Positions 51,422-59,869 are shown, counted from the first letter of the stretch. The stretch: DNA of 64,000 nt from Methylocystis bryophila (GCF_027925445.1 NZ_AP027149.1:2988501-3052500); one strand, 5' to 3'. Translations and numbers: made by a program. Notes: generated by a model from the letters alone, not told the origin.

Positions 51422-51942
51422 GCCGCGTGTTCATCCTGGAGTTCGCGCAACCCGACGCCCTGCTCGCGGCGGCACGCAGCTTGCGGGAGAAGCGGTACGA
51501 GCTCCTGGACGCCTATTCGCCCTTTCCGGTCGAGGGTGTGGCGGAGCTGCTCGACTCGGCCTCGGCGCCGCTGCGAGTCCATATGTTTCTCGGGGGAATG
51601 GCTTTCGCGGCGACCGCCTATGGACTCGAAGTCTGGAGCGCCGTTTTCGACTACCCGATCAACAGCGGAGGCCGCCCGCTGAACTCCTGGCCTGCATTCA
51701 TGCTGTTTCCCTTCGCGATCGGCATTTTCGGGGCTGCGCTCACGGGCTTCGTCAGCCTGCTGACGCAGGCCGGGCTGCCTCGGCTTCATCATTCGCTTTT
51801 CGAACTCGACGGTTTCGAGCGCGCGACGCAGGACCGCTTCCTGCTCGCCGTGAAAGAGCCTGTCGACCAAGAGGACGCGTCGCTATCGGGGCAATTCTTG
51901 GCTCAAACGGGCGCCGAGAAGATTCGGGGCATGGAGACGTGA
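51418..51942 (+). CDS. actD: Alternative Complex III membrane subunit ActD (DUF3341)
   Basis: A 174-aa subunit with two helices (about 57-82 and 95-125) preceded by a soluble part with AARSLREKRYELLDAYSPFPVEG, the DUF3341 signature. It has no cofactor; it helps hold the complex together. Overlaps actC (ATGA) and actE (GTGA). Confidence 0.9.
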   Translation: MSRVFILEFAQPDALLAAARSLREKRYELLDAYSPFPVEGVAELLDSASAPLRVHMFLGGMAFAATAYGLEVWSAVFDYPINSGGRPLNSWPAFMLFPFAIGIFGAALTGFVSLLTQAGLPRLHHSLFELDGFERATQDRFLLAVKEPVDQEDASLSGQFLAQTGAEKIRGMET

Positions 51943-52448
51943 TCGGCAAGATCGTCCTGATGATTTGCCTGGCACTCCCGCTCTGTAGCTGCGGCTTGAG
52001 CATGACCCAACAACGCAAATACACGACGTACCAGTCCTCCGATTTTTGGGCCGACGGAGCCTCCGCCAGACCGCTGCCTCGGGGCGCATCCGCGCAGCAT
52101 GATCTCGCGCGGGACGCGAGCGCGAAAGCGCCGCCTGCGATGACTGCCGCGCTTCTCAAACGCGGCAAAGATCAATTCACGGTGTTTTGCTCGCCGTGTC
52201 ACGGCGCTTCAGGCGACGGCGACGGCGTCATCGTGCAACGGGGTTTCCCGCATCCGCCGTCCTACCATTCCGACGACCTCCGCTCGGCTCCCGCTCAACA
52301 CTTCTTCGAGGTGATCACAAATGGCTATGGGGTCATGTACTCTTACGCTTCGCGGATCGAACCCGCGGATCGCTGGGCGATCGTAGCCTATATTCGCGCG
52401 CTGCAGTTGTCGCGACAGCCGGCGCTGGCTTCTCGAAAGGCGCAATAA
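51939..52448 (+). CDS. actE: Alternative Complex III monoheme cytochrome c ActE
   Basis: A 169-aa lipoprotein-like cytochrome. The signal ends in LCSCG (lipobox-like), and one heme site CSPCH lies near residue 87 (TVFCSPCHGASGDGDG), with a likely distal Met in YGVMYSYA. It passes electrons from the iron-sulfur and multiheme subunits to the oxidase. GTG start overlapping the actD stop. Confidence 0.9.
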   Translation: MIGKIVLMICLALPLCSCGLSMTQQRKYTTYQSSDFWADGASARPLPRGASAQHDLARDASAKAPPAMTAALLKRGKDQFTVFCSPCHGASGDGDGVIVQRGFPHPPSYHSDDLRSAPAQHFFEVITNGYGVMYSYASRIEPADRWAIVAYIRALQLSRQPALASRKAQ

Positions 52449-52462
52449 ATCGCGAGGTCGCA

Positions 52463-53560
52463 ATGTTGGAAAGCATGGAGCGTCGGGATCGCGAGCATGG
52501 GCGGATCGCCTCGCTGCAAGTCTCCCTCGTCCCTGCCCTCATCGTCGCCGTTCTGGCGCTCGCCGGCATGGCCGTCATTTTTCTATATGACGCAAGAATC
52601 GCCGCCGGAGGCTGGCTCACGGCCCTGGTGCTCTGGAGCGGCATCGCGATTGGCTGCCTCTTCGCCCTCATGATTCACACTCTAACCGGCGGTCGATGGG
52701 GTACGCGATTTGCCCCAGCGCTCTTCCCCGCCGCAATGGCCCTGCCGCTGATTGCGGCGCTCTTCGCTCCAATCCTTGTGGAGCTGAAGATCATCTATCC
52801 TTGGGCCTATGACCCGGCGTCCACGCCAAGCGACGTCTCGCAGCTCTATCTCAACATCCCCTTTTACATCGCTCGAAGCCTAGGCGCGCTCTTCTTCTGG
52901 ACCATCATGGGTCTCCTCTTGACGCGCGTGTCGGGTGGGGCCGCCGTCCTCGTCGCAGCCATCGGCTTGGGTATCCACGGCCTCATCATCGGCTTGATTG
53001 GCCTTGACTGGATTCTCTCGCTCGAACCCGCTTTCATCTCGACTTCTTTCGGCGCAACCCTGGCGTTCACGCAATTCGCCGCAGCGCTTGCCTGGGCCGC
53101 GATCATCTCTCCTACCGACAGCAAGGATCCCGCGCTCGCAGATATCGGAGGACTTCTCCTCGCCACCCTTCTTGGGATCACCTACTTGAATTTCATCGCC
53201 GTGCTGGTGATCTGGTACGGCAACCTGCCGCAGAAAGCGCTGTTTCTCGTGCGACGCGACGAAGGGCCCTGGATGTTGATCGGCGTTCTCGCCTTCGCGC
53301 TTGGCTCCGTCTTCCCGATATTCTCGCTCTTCCTGGAACGCGTTCGTAGCAGCGCGTTGGGATTGCGCTGCATAGGCGCGGTCGCGCTCGTCGGGATCGC
53401 GCTCTACGACGCCTATCTGATCGCCCCCTCCTTCGGCGTGCTGTCGCTTGCCTCGGCGCTTGTCGCGAGTACCGCGGTCGGAGCCCTGTTCGTCGCCTTT
53501 CTCAGCCTGTCCTGGGCGAAAGACGCGCATAAGAAATGGAGCGCCGCGCGTGCCCGATGA
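52463..53560 (+). CDS. actF: Alternative Complex III membrane subunit ActF (quinol:cytochrome c oxidoreductase)
   Basis: A 365-aa membrane protein with about 10 helices, smaller relative of ActC. Landmarks: FYIARSLGALFFWTIMG, IGLDWILSLEPAFISTSFG, YLNFIAVLVIWYGNLPQ. Start at ATG 52463 with GAGG upstream; the frame extends to 52187 through actE but those residues are unrelated. Its stop overlaps the next gene's GTG start by 11 bp. Confidence 0.9.
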   Translation: MLESMERRDREHGRIASLQVSLVPALIVAVLALAGMAVIFLYDARIAAGGWLTALVLWSGIAIGCLFALMIHTLTGGRWGTRFAPALFPAAMALPLIAALFAPILVELKIIYPWAYDPASTPSDVSQLYLNIPFYIARSLGALFFWTIMGLLLTRVSGGAAVLVAAIGLGIHGLIIGLIGLDWILSLEPAFISTSFGATLAFTQFAAALAWAAIISPTDSKDPALADIGGLLLATLLGITYLNFIAVLVIWYGNLPQKALFLVRRDEGPWMLIGVLAFALGSVFPIFSLFLERVRSSALGLRCIGAVALVGIALYDAYLIAPSFGVLSLASALVASTAVGALFVAFLSLSWAKDAHKKWSAARAR

Positions 53561-53963
53561 ACCCGACGATCTGGCGTCTCCCGACGTTGACGTCGGGCGC
53601 GTGCTCTATGTCGCGCTGGGCGTGCTGTTCATTCTTGGAGCGGGCATCGCCATCTCGCTCGGACTTTACGCCTGGAAGGCGCCGAGCCGCACTTTCGTCT
53701 CGCCAAGCGCCTTTCCGCAACCGAGCGTGCTGGAGACTCCAAAGCAGGAGCAGCGGCAACCCTGGATCACCAGCCCCCATCCGGTCGACACCGATAGCGA
53801 GGCAAGGTCGGTCATTCCGATCGAGCAAGCGATGGACATGATCGCCAAACGCGGAGCCGATGGCTATGCGCCCATCGAGCAAAGCCCGCCCGCCGCGAAG
53901 GCGCCGCCGCCTGCCCGGCCGCGCGCGCCCATCCGGAACAGAAAGATTCTGCACAAAGGGTGA
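53550..53963 (+). CDS. Small single-pass membrane protein at the end of the act operon
   Basis: A 137-aa protein with GTG start inside the actF 3' end. One membrane helix (about 18-40: VLYVALGVLFILGAGIAISLG) is followed by a Pro-rich soluble tail and a basic end. No heme site or known domain. By position it may be an extra subunit or assembly factor for Alternative Complex III or for the oxidase. Confidence 0.65.
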   Translation: MPDEPDDLASPDVDVGRVLYVALGVLFILGAGIAISLGLYAWKAPSRTFVSPSAFPQPSVLETPKQEQRQPWITSPHPVDTDSEARSVIPIEQAMDMIAKRGADGYAPIEQSPPAAKAPPPARPRAPIRNRKILHKG

Positions 53964-54013
53964 AGCTACTGAGGCGCAAGCTCTGCTTGTGAGGAGCGCA
54001 GGCCCGAAGCTCT

Positions 54014-54670
54014 TCAACGATGACAGGTGGAACAATCCGTCAGATGTCCGGTGTCGATACGATGCTCCTGAAGAAGCTCACGGCCCTTGCGCTCCTGATC
54101 CTCTGGCGGCCTCCAACCGGTCTTGAAAATGTCGGCCAACGGTCGAAGGTTTGGCGCCGGATTGCGATGGCAGTCCAAGCACCATGACATCGTAAGCGGC
54201 TGCGTTTGCCGCATGAGCGGCATCGTCTCGACGGCGCCATGACAGGTCGAGCAACCCACGCCATTCGCTATGTGTACGGAATGATCGAAATAAACATAGG
54301 CCGGCAGATGGTGCACGCGCTTCCAGCGTATGGGCTTGCCCTCCGCGAGGCTCTCGCGCACAGGAGCCAGCATCGGCGCATTGGTGAAGATCTGGGAGTG
54401 GCAGGTCATGCATGTATGCGTAGGCGGAACCCCGGCGACGGGCGACTTCTCGACCGAGCTATGACAATAGCGGCAGTCGAGCTTGAGTCCTCCCACATGA
54501 TGTTCGTGGCTGAAAGGGACCGGTTGCTCCAACGTTATGTTTTCTCCCGTGATGAAGGGCGACCTCATGACGCCATATGCGACGCCGATCGCGGCTAGGG
54601 GAACAAGGATGATCGCAATCAGAACAATCCGAGCGATCGTGTCCGCAAAGGGTCGAAAAATCTGCGGCAT
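54014..54670 (-). CDS. actA: Alternative Complex III pentaheme cytochrome c ActA
   Basis: A 218-aa cytochrome with an N-terminal membrane helix (about 12-32) and five CxxCH sites: CRYCH, CMTCH, CSTCH, CLDCH and the final CSTCH, matching ActA of Alternative Complex III. The SHEHHVGGLKLDCRYCH and FDHSVHIANGVGCSTCHG blocks are typical of this cytochrome family. In most act operons actA comes first; here it is on the opposite strand and converges on the operon end, 50 bp away. Confidence 0.9.
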   Translation of the reverse strand: MPQIFRPFADTIARIVLIAIILVPLAAIGVAYGVMRSPFITGENITLEQPVPFSHEHHVGGLKLDCRYCHSSVEKSPVAGVPPTHTCMTCHSQIFTNAPMLAPVRESLAEGKPIRWKRVHHLPAYVYFDHSVHIANGVGCSTCHGAVETMPLMRQTQPLTMSWCLDCHRNPAPNLRPLADIFKTGWRPPEDQERKGRELLQEHRIDTGHLTDCSTCHR

Positions 54671-54883
54671 CGTGGTTCTCGCGGATCGCGTGCGTCACCG
54701 CTGATCGCGGGAACGCTCGCTGCTAAAGTCCCGTCTGTTCGAAAATGTTCCCAATTTCCTGCTTAATGCAGGCGCTACGGCAGATTTTGGCGGGCGCCCG
54801 CATTGGCGCCGGAACATTTGTTTTGCAGCAGGCGTTACTTCCGCCAGGGGCTTCGCGGGGTCTTAGCCCTGGCCGAGGGTTCC

Positions 54884-55582
54884 ATGGCTCTTCCCGGACT
54901 GTCCGAGCGTCACGTTACGGTGGAGTACAACGGCCCCGCTGGCGGTTGGGGTTCGTTGCGCGGCGTGGTTGAGGTTGCCGGCACGGAGTTGGATTCCCCC
55001 GCCGTGCTCGACACGCTTCTGCACCAGAACAAGCCGCATGGTTTCATGTGCGTTTCCTGTTCTTGGGCCAAGCCCGCAGACCCTCATCTTTTTGAGTTCC
55101 GCGAGAACGGCGCCAAGGCGACGCTCTGGGAGGCGACAAGCCTGCGATGCACGCCCGAGTTCTTTGCGCGCCACACTGTGACGGAGCTCAGAGAATGGAA
55201 GGATTTCGATCTCGAGCAGCTGGGCCGCCTCACTCATCCCCTGCGCTACGATCCGCAAAGCGATCGCTACATGCCCTGCTCCTGCGGCCTGAGTGATCGT
55301 CTGCGCGGCGTCGAGGGAACGAACGCGCGACGTGCTGCTGATGAACCCCGATGAGATCGCGCGCCGGCTTGAGCGAAGGACAGATGGTTTCGCTCGAGAG
55401 CGACGCCGAGGATGGCGTCGCACGCAATGTGGGACCGCTGAGAGTGATGAGCTTCAGCCTGCCGGACGGATGTCTCGGCGCCTATTACCCTGAAATGAAC
55501 GCGCTCGTCAGCCTCGCGCACCACGAGAGGCTGTCGAAGACCCCGGCCTCGAAATGCCGTGCCGGTCCGCATCCGGGCCTGA
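54884..55582 (+). pseudogene. Remnant of an FdhF/YdeP-family molybdopterin oxidoreductase gene
   Basis: N-terminal piece (54884 to about 55265) reads as the start of a YdeP-type oxidoreductase: VEYNGPAGGWGSLRG, KPHGFMCVSCSWAKPADPH, LRYDPQSDRYMP. Shortly after, in shifted frames, come sequences from the very end of the same protein (VLLMNPDEIARRL, GLSEGQMVSLESDAEDGV, LPDGCLGAYYPEMNALV, then VPVRIRA and stop at 55582). The central part, normally well over 1.5 kb, is missing and frames no longer match. The gene is dead. Confidence 0.85.
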
Positions 55583-55599
55583 CGCATGGCGCTGGCCCC

Positions 55600-55711
55600 T
55601 TAGGGCATGTCACGGATAAGTGCGAAGCGGTTCTCCATGACATGCTCTGAGTTCTTAATTGGGAGCCTAGTCCCTATCGATCGCGTGTTTCCGCGCGATT
55701 GGGACGCGCGC
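55600..55711. repeat. Intergenic repeat, family B copy 2
   Basis: TTAGGGCATGTCACGG ... CATGACATGCTC ... CGATCGCGTG-TTTCCGCGCGATTGGGACGCGCG. It matches 29096-29208 in order and in key blocks (CATGTCACGG, GACATGCTC, CGATCGCGTG, CGCGAT). Confidence 0.75.
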
Positions 55712-55914
55712 TAAAGGCCCAAAAAGCTGAGGAACCCAGTCTTAGCCGCCTTACGGTCCAGCGCCGCAAGTTCTTCGTAGGCTCGCTGAGCGGCCGCTCG
55801 CAGTTCCAAAACTTTCTCGTCAGGGACGGTGAAGTCGGTGGCGGCGTCTCGAAGCGCGCGGCGCGCCTCGTCGAGCTGAGCTTGGGCGAATGCGATGAGT
55901 GAACGACTTGTCAT
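55711..55914 (-). CDS. Small helical protein, function unknown
   Basis: A 67-aa protein, MTSRSLIAFAQAQLDEARR..., predicted to be two helices with heptad-like spacing (coiled coil) and a Leu/Phe-rich end. GAGGG lies 5 nt before the ATG. No family recognised. It sits between a repeat element and tRNA-Thr. Confidence 0.5.
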   Translation of the reverse strand: MTSRSLIAFAQAQLDEARRALRDAATDFTVPDEKVLELRAAAQRAYEELAALDRKAAKTGFLSFLGL

Positions 55915-56038
55915 TTGTCCCTCGTGACTGGGGCGCGAGATATCGGCCCTGCCTGGGCGAAACCCCGGCGCCGCATGGCGCAAGATTTTCGATAGCGTCG
56001 CCGAGGCGGGCGAGAGTTGATTGTCTCTTTGATTTGAT

Positions 56039-56114
56039 TGGTGCCGCAAGAGGGATTCGAACCCCCGACCCCATCATTACGAATGATGTGCTCTACCAAC
56101 TGAGCTATTGCGGC
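56039..56114 (-). tRNA. tRNA-Thr (anticodon CGT)
   Basis: Read leftward it starts GCCGCAATAGCTCAGTTGG, has the anticodon stem CATCA/TGATG with loop TTCGTAA (anticodon CGT), T-loop GGTTCGAATCC and acceptor end TTGCGGCA followed by an encoded CCA. All arms pair properly; it decodes ACG. Confidence 0.97.
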
Positions 56115-56221
56115 CCTTGCGGGCCTCGCGACCACTGCGCCGAGACCAGGCTGCCATCGGCGCAGGACCTTCTATCGGGCGAGCGCCGTCTTTTCAAGCC
56201 GCAAGCCCGGTCGAATGACGC

Positions 56222-56554
56222 CTATTTCTTCACGCCGTCCCCAGTGAGGCCAGCCAAGGACTGCTGGCGAAGGCCTTCGACTTCGCTGCGGGTCTTGGCG
56301 AGCTCGGATTGTGCCGTGCGCGCGCGGCGACGGATGTCCACATGCCCCAGCCAGGAGACGGCGGCGCCGAGCACCACGCCGAGGGCGACCGCCGCGAAGA
56401 TCACGAGAAAAAGCGGAGCCTTGAAGCTGAACTCCGACGCATCGCCTCCCGGGAAAGGATCGAGCGAGATCGTCACCGGCGCCCGATTGGCCTCCGCCAG
56501 ATAGAGGGCGGCCAGCGCCACCACGACTAAGAATAAGAGGCGCAGAAAGCGCAT
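56222..56554 (-). CDS. lapA: LapA-domain (DUF1049) membrane protein
   Basis: A 110-aa protein with two membrane helices (MRFLRLLFLVVVALAALYLA and LFLVIFAAVALGVVLGAAVSW) and a cytoplasmic coiled tail (RRRARTAQSELAKTRSEVEGL), the LapA layout. LapA works in lipopolysaccharide assembly control with LapB in enterics. Start taken at ATG 56554; the frame is open to 56584. About 60 bp after ihfB on the same strand, an order common in alphaproteobacteria. Confidence 0.82.
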   Translation of the reverse strand: MRFLRLLFLVVVALAALYLAEANRAPVTISLDPFPGGDASEFSFKAPLFLVIFAAVALGVVLGAAVSWLGHVDIRRRARTAQSELAKTRSEVEGLRQQSLAGLTGDGVKK

Positions 56555-56613
56555 CGTTTCCGTTCCCTTCGGCCCGAAAGCCAAGTCCTCGACATGCTGA
56601 AGGATGAACGGTC

Positions 56614-56934
56614 CTAAGACCGGGCGTCGGGGCCGCTGAGGCCCTCAGTCTCGTAGTTCTCGTTCAAGCGCTCGCGCATTTCCTTGCCCGTCTTGAAGAA
56701 GGGCACGCTCTTCTCCTGCACGGACACGCGTTCCCCTGTCCTCGGATTGCGGCCGGTGCGCGCCTCGCGCTTCTTGACCGAAAAGGCGCCGAAGCCGCGC
56801 AACTCGACACGATCGCCCCGCGCCAGCGCCGCGCTGATCTCGCCGAGAATCGTGCTGACGATCGCCTCGACGTCGCGCTGGTAGAGATGATCATTACGAT
56901 CCGCGATCCGCTGGATCAGCTCGGACTTGATCAT
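56614..56934 (-). CDS. ihfB: Integration host factor subunit beta
   Basis: A 106-aa DNA-bending protein of the HU/IHF family. MIKSELIQRIADRN opens the chain; the DNA-arm region GFGAFSVKKREARTGRNPRTGE holds the key Arg/Pro that intercalates DNA. The ATG at 56934 has GGAGG 8 nt upstream. It follows sppA by 38 bp on the same strand. Confidence 0.93.
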   Translation of the reverse strand: MIKSELIQRIADRNDHLYQRDVEAIVSTILGEISAALARGDRVELRGFGAFSVKKREARTGRNPRTGERVSVQEKSVPFFKTGKEMRERLNENYETEGLSGPDARS

Positions 56935-56971
56935 TTCTTCAACCTCCGTCCATTCTGCAAGCCCTTCAAAC

Positions 56972-57937
56972 TCAATATCCGCGCGGACCTTGCCAAATGG
57001 CCAGCACGCCGTCAAGCGAGGCGCGCGGCTCCAGAACGCTCTCAAGCGCCGCGGCAAGCTGCGCGAAGCCCGTCGCACGCAGCGCGCTGGAGGCTATTCC
57101 GAGAATCCCGAGCTGATCGAGCTTGCTCTTCTTCTTCCAGTCGCGAATCGGGAGCTTCTTGGCGACGCCCTTCGTTTGCTCGAGCCAGAGAACCGCTTCG
57201 CTCTCTCCGCCGAAGGCGTCCGCGAGCTTTAAGGGAACCGCCTGCCGGCCGGTGAAGACGCGCCCGTCGGCGATCTTGGCGAGCTCCTCGTCGGTGAGGC
57301 CCCGACGCTCCTTCACCAGCCCCTTGAACCAAGCATAATTGTCCTCGATCAGCGCCATGATCGCGGCGCGCGCGGCGTCGCTGGTCGGCTCGAATCCGTT
57401 CGGCGCGTTCTTGAGCGGCGAGGATTTAAACTCGTCGACCTTCACGCCGATCATGTCGAGCCCCTTGTAAAGGCTCTGCACCTCCGCCAGCACGCCGATC
57501 GAGCCGACGAGCGAGTTTCCGCGCACGAAGATCCGATCCGCGCCAAGCGCGGCGATATAAGCGCCCGAGGCTCCGATATTGCTGACCACGGCGACGACTG
57601 GCTTTTTTTCGGCGAGCTTGCGAAAGGCGAGATAGACCGCCTCCGCGCCCGTCGTCGTGCCGCCGGGGCTGTCGATCGCGAGCAGCACCCCGGTCGCCTT
57701 CGATTCCTCGAGTTCTTTTATGAGATCGAGCGTGTCACGGTCGCCCGTGATCATGCCCTCGACAATGAACCGGGCAATATGCGGCGAACCCTTGTCCAAC
57801 GACTCGACTCCCGAGAATTTGGAGACGGCGATCAGCGCGGCGAGCAGCCCGGCTCCGATCGCAGCCAGCCGCCAGTAGCCGAGCTTGCGGCGCATGCGGC
57901 GGCGGTCCAGGAGATAATCGCTAGAGGGCGACGTCAT
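56972..57937 (-). CDS. sppA: Signal peptide peptidase SppA (36-kDa type)
   Basis: A 321-aa membrane-bound serine protease that cuts left-over signal peptides. One N-terminal helix (about 22-42), then the S49 domain with LLAIDSPGGTTTGAEAVY, the Ser in SNIGASGAYIAALGADRI, and the Lys region EFKSSPLKN. Length is that of single-domain SppA. Upstream of ihfB, a common order in alphaproteobacteria. Confidence 0.9.
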   Translation of the reverse strand: MTSPSSDYLLDRRRMRRKLGYWRLAAIGAGLLAALIAVSKFSGVESLDKGSPHIARFIVEGMITGDRDTLDLIKELEESKATGVLLAIDSPGGTTTGAEAVYLAFRKLAEKKPVVAVVSNIGASGAYIAALGADRIFVRGNSLVGSIGVLAEVQSLYKGLDMIGVKVDEFKSSPLKNAPNGFEPTSDAARAAIMALIEDNYAWFKGLVKERRGLTDEELAKIADGRVFTGRQAVPLKLADAFGGESEAVLWLEQTKGVAKKLPIRDWKKKSKLDQLGILGIASSALRATGFAQLAAALESVLEPRASLDGVLAIWQGPRGY

Positions 57938-58231
57938 TGCGGATCTCCTCGGGCGGTCGGCGGGCTAGAAAGGGAAGTTATTTTAAGCCTATAGCGCTAT
58001 TCTTGCGCCGAGGCTATCGGGTGTTGGTGCGAGTGATCCCGGACGCGAGCGCCGCCATGCCCCACGCTCGCGCGCCCCCAGGCCGCGGAAACCCTCATCC
58101 TTCGTGACACGCCCTGCGCGCGCTCCTTTGGATGAGGGCGACTCGTCCCCTTCAACGATTGGCTCAACCAGCCCCCCGCCTTGCATCCCTCCCTGCCCTT
58201 TGCTAGCTCCGCCCCAACCTTTGGAGCCCTC

Positions 58232-59275
58232 ATGAAACTTCCCAACCAATTCTATCGCCCGCTCGCCATCGGCGCCCCTGCGCCCTTGCGGGAGCTCCCC
58301 GTCAAGGTCGAGCGGATGATCCATTTTGTGCCGCCGCATTTGGAAAAAATGCGCGCCAAGGTCCCGGAGATCGCCAAGCAAGTGGACGTCGTGCTCGGCA
58401 ATCTCGAGGACGCCATCCCTTCCGACGCCAAGGAAGCCGCGCGCAAAGGCTTCATCGAAATGGCGAAATCCACCGACTTCGGCTCGACGGGCCTCTGGAC
58501 GCGCATGAACGCGCTGAACTCCCCCTGGGCCCTGGACGATATGATCGAGATCGTCGGCGCGGTCGGAAACAAGCTCGACGTCGTGATGCTGCCCAAGGTC
58601 GAAGGCCCCTGGGATATCGCCTATCTCGACCAGCTCCTCGCGCAGCTCGAAGCGCGCAACGGCGTTAAAAAGCCTATCCTGATCCACGCGATTCTCGAGA
58701 CCGCCGAGGGCGTCAAGAACGTCGACGCCATCGCCTCCTGCTCGCCGCGCATGCACGGCATCAGCCTCGGGCCGGCGGATCTCGCGGCGTCACGCGCCAT
58801 GAAGACGACGCGTGTCGGCGGCGGCCATCCCGACTATCGCGTGCTCGCCGACGCCGCCGAGACCGGCGCCGCCCGATCGGCCTATCAGCAGGACCTCTGG
58901 CATTACACCATCGCCAAGATGGTCGACGCCTGCGCCTCGGCCGGGATCAAGGCTTTCTACGGCCCGTTCGGCGACTTCTCCGACGCAGCCGCCTGCGAGG
59001 CGCAGTTCCGCAACGCGTTTCTGCTCGGCTGCGCCGGCGCCTGGTCGCTGCACCCGTCTCAAATCGCCATCGCCAAAAAGGTCTTCTCGCCCGACCCGGC
59101 CGAGGTCGCCTTCGCCAAGCGCGTGCTCGACGCCATGCCCGACGGCGCCGGGGCGGTGATGATCGACGGCCGCATGCAGGACGACGCGACCTGGAAACAG
59201 GCCAAGGTCATCGTGGACCTCGCCCGTCAGGTCGCGGCGGCCGATCCGGAGTTCGCAAAGATTTACGGGTTTTGA
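58232..59275 (+). CDS. mcl: L-malyl-CoA/beta-methylmalyl-CoA lyase
   Basis: A 347-aa HpcH/HpaI-type enzyme that splits malyl-CoA into acetyl-CoA and glyoxylate, an essential step in the serine cycle of type II methanotrophs. It matches the Chloroflexus type: FYRPLAIGAPAPLRELP, VVLGNLEDAIPSDAKEAAR, HGISLGPADLAASRAMKTTR, and GAWSLHPSQIAIAKKVFSP; the Glu/Asp metal ligands are in LEDAIP and LGPADLA. Start at ATG 58232 with GGAG upstream. It stands alone, so other serine-cycle genes are elsewhere. Confidence 0.9.
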   Translation: MKLPNQFYRPLAIGAPAPLRELPVKVERMIHFVPPHLEKMRAKVPEIAKQVDVVLGNLEDAIPSDAKEAARKGFIEMAKSTDFGSTGLWTRMNALNSPWALDDMIEIVGAVGNKLDVVMLPKVEGPWDIAYLDQLLAQLEARNGVKKPILIHAILETAEGVKNVDAIASCSPRMHGISLGPADLAASRAMKTTRVGGGHPDYRVLADAAETGAARSAYQQDLWHYTIAKMVDACASAGIKAFYGPFGDFSDAAACEAQFRNAFLLGCAGAWSLHPSQIAIAKKVFSPDPAEVAFAKRVLDAMPDGAGAVMIDGRMQDDATWKQAKVIVDLARQVAAADPEFAKIYGF

Positions 59276-59282
59276 ACTCGAA

Positions 59283-59311
59283 CCCCGCCTTTGATCTCTT
59301 GGCGGGGCATT
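59283..59311 (+). terminator. Probable terminator of the malyl-CoA lyase gene
   Basis: CCCCGCC (59283-59289) pairs with GGCGGGG (59301-59307) across an 11-nt loop, followed by a short T-containing run (CATTCT). The T tract is weak. Confidence 0.5.
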
Positions 59312-59449
59312 CTCCACGCGCGCTCCGAAGCCCGCGCAGCCTTGTCCAGGAGGCAAAATCGGGGCAAAATGCATCTCAACTGGGAACTACCCGGCGAAAT
59401 TTCGGATCAATTAACGGTTTTTCGCCGCAGATCGCGTTGGGAGATTGCC

Positions 59450-59869
59450 ATGAAACATTCGCTCCGGGCCTCGCTTGTCGTGCTCTTATCATTGACGGCC
59501 GCTGCTGTCGCAGCACAAGAGCCGCGATATTTTCTGATGTCGGACGGCAAACCAGAAAATGATTTTGTCTTCGAGCTGCGCGACCCTGAACAGATCGCAA
59601 ACGCGCTACGCATCATTCACGACCACCCCGAACCGCCGCCTCACGTCAGCGGAATTATCGTGCTCACGCCGGCGCCTTACAACAGGCCTTGGGGCTTCCA
59701 CTACGAGCCGCGCACAATCTCCTTTCCGGAGATAAGCACTGAGGTGTGCGACGCCGAAACCTCTTACGTGCAAAAGCATCTCGACGAGGTTGGCGGTCAT
59801 TTCCTACCGGGAAACCGCTGGTGCCCATGGAGCCAGCATGTGATCAAAGAGATGCCGTCGCCGCGCTAG
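59450..59869 (+). CDS. Secreted BP74-like domain protein
   Basis: A 139-aa exported protein (signal MKHSLRASLVVLL ... VAAQ). The mature domain has RYFLMSDGKPENDFVFEL, VSGIIVLTPAPYNRPWGFHY, STEVCDAETSYVQKHLDEVG and LPGNRWCPWSQ, recalling the N-terminal domain of the calmodulin-binding protein BP74 and its bacterial relatives. Two cysteines may form a disulfide. Function is unknown. Its 3' end overlaps the convergent anmK 3' end by 26 bp. Confidence 0.65.
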   Translation: MKHSLRASLVVLLSLTAAAVAAQEPRYFLMSDGKPENDFVFELRDPEQIANALRIIHDHPEPPPHVSGIIVLTPAPYNRPWGFHYEPRTISFPEISTEVCDAETSYVQKHLDEVGGHFLPGNRWCPWSQHVIKEMPSPR

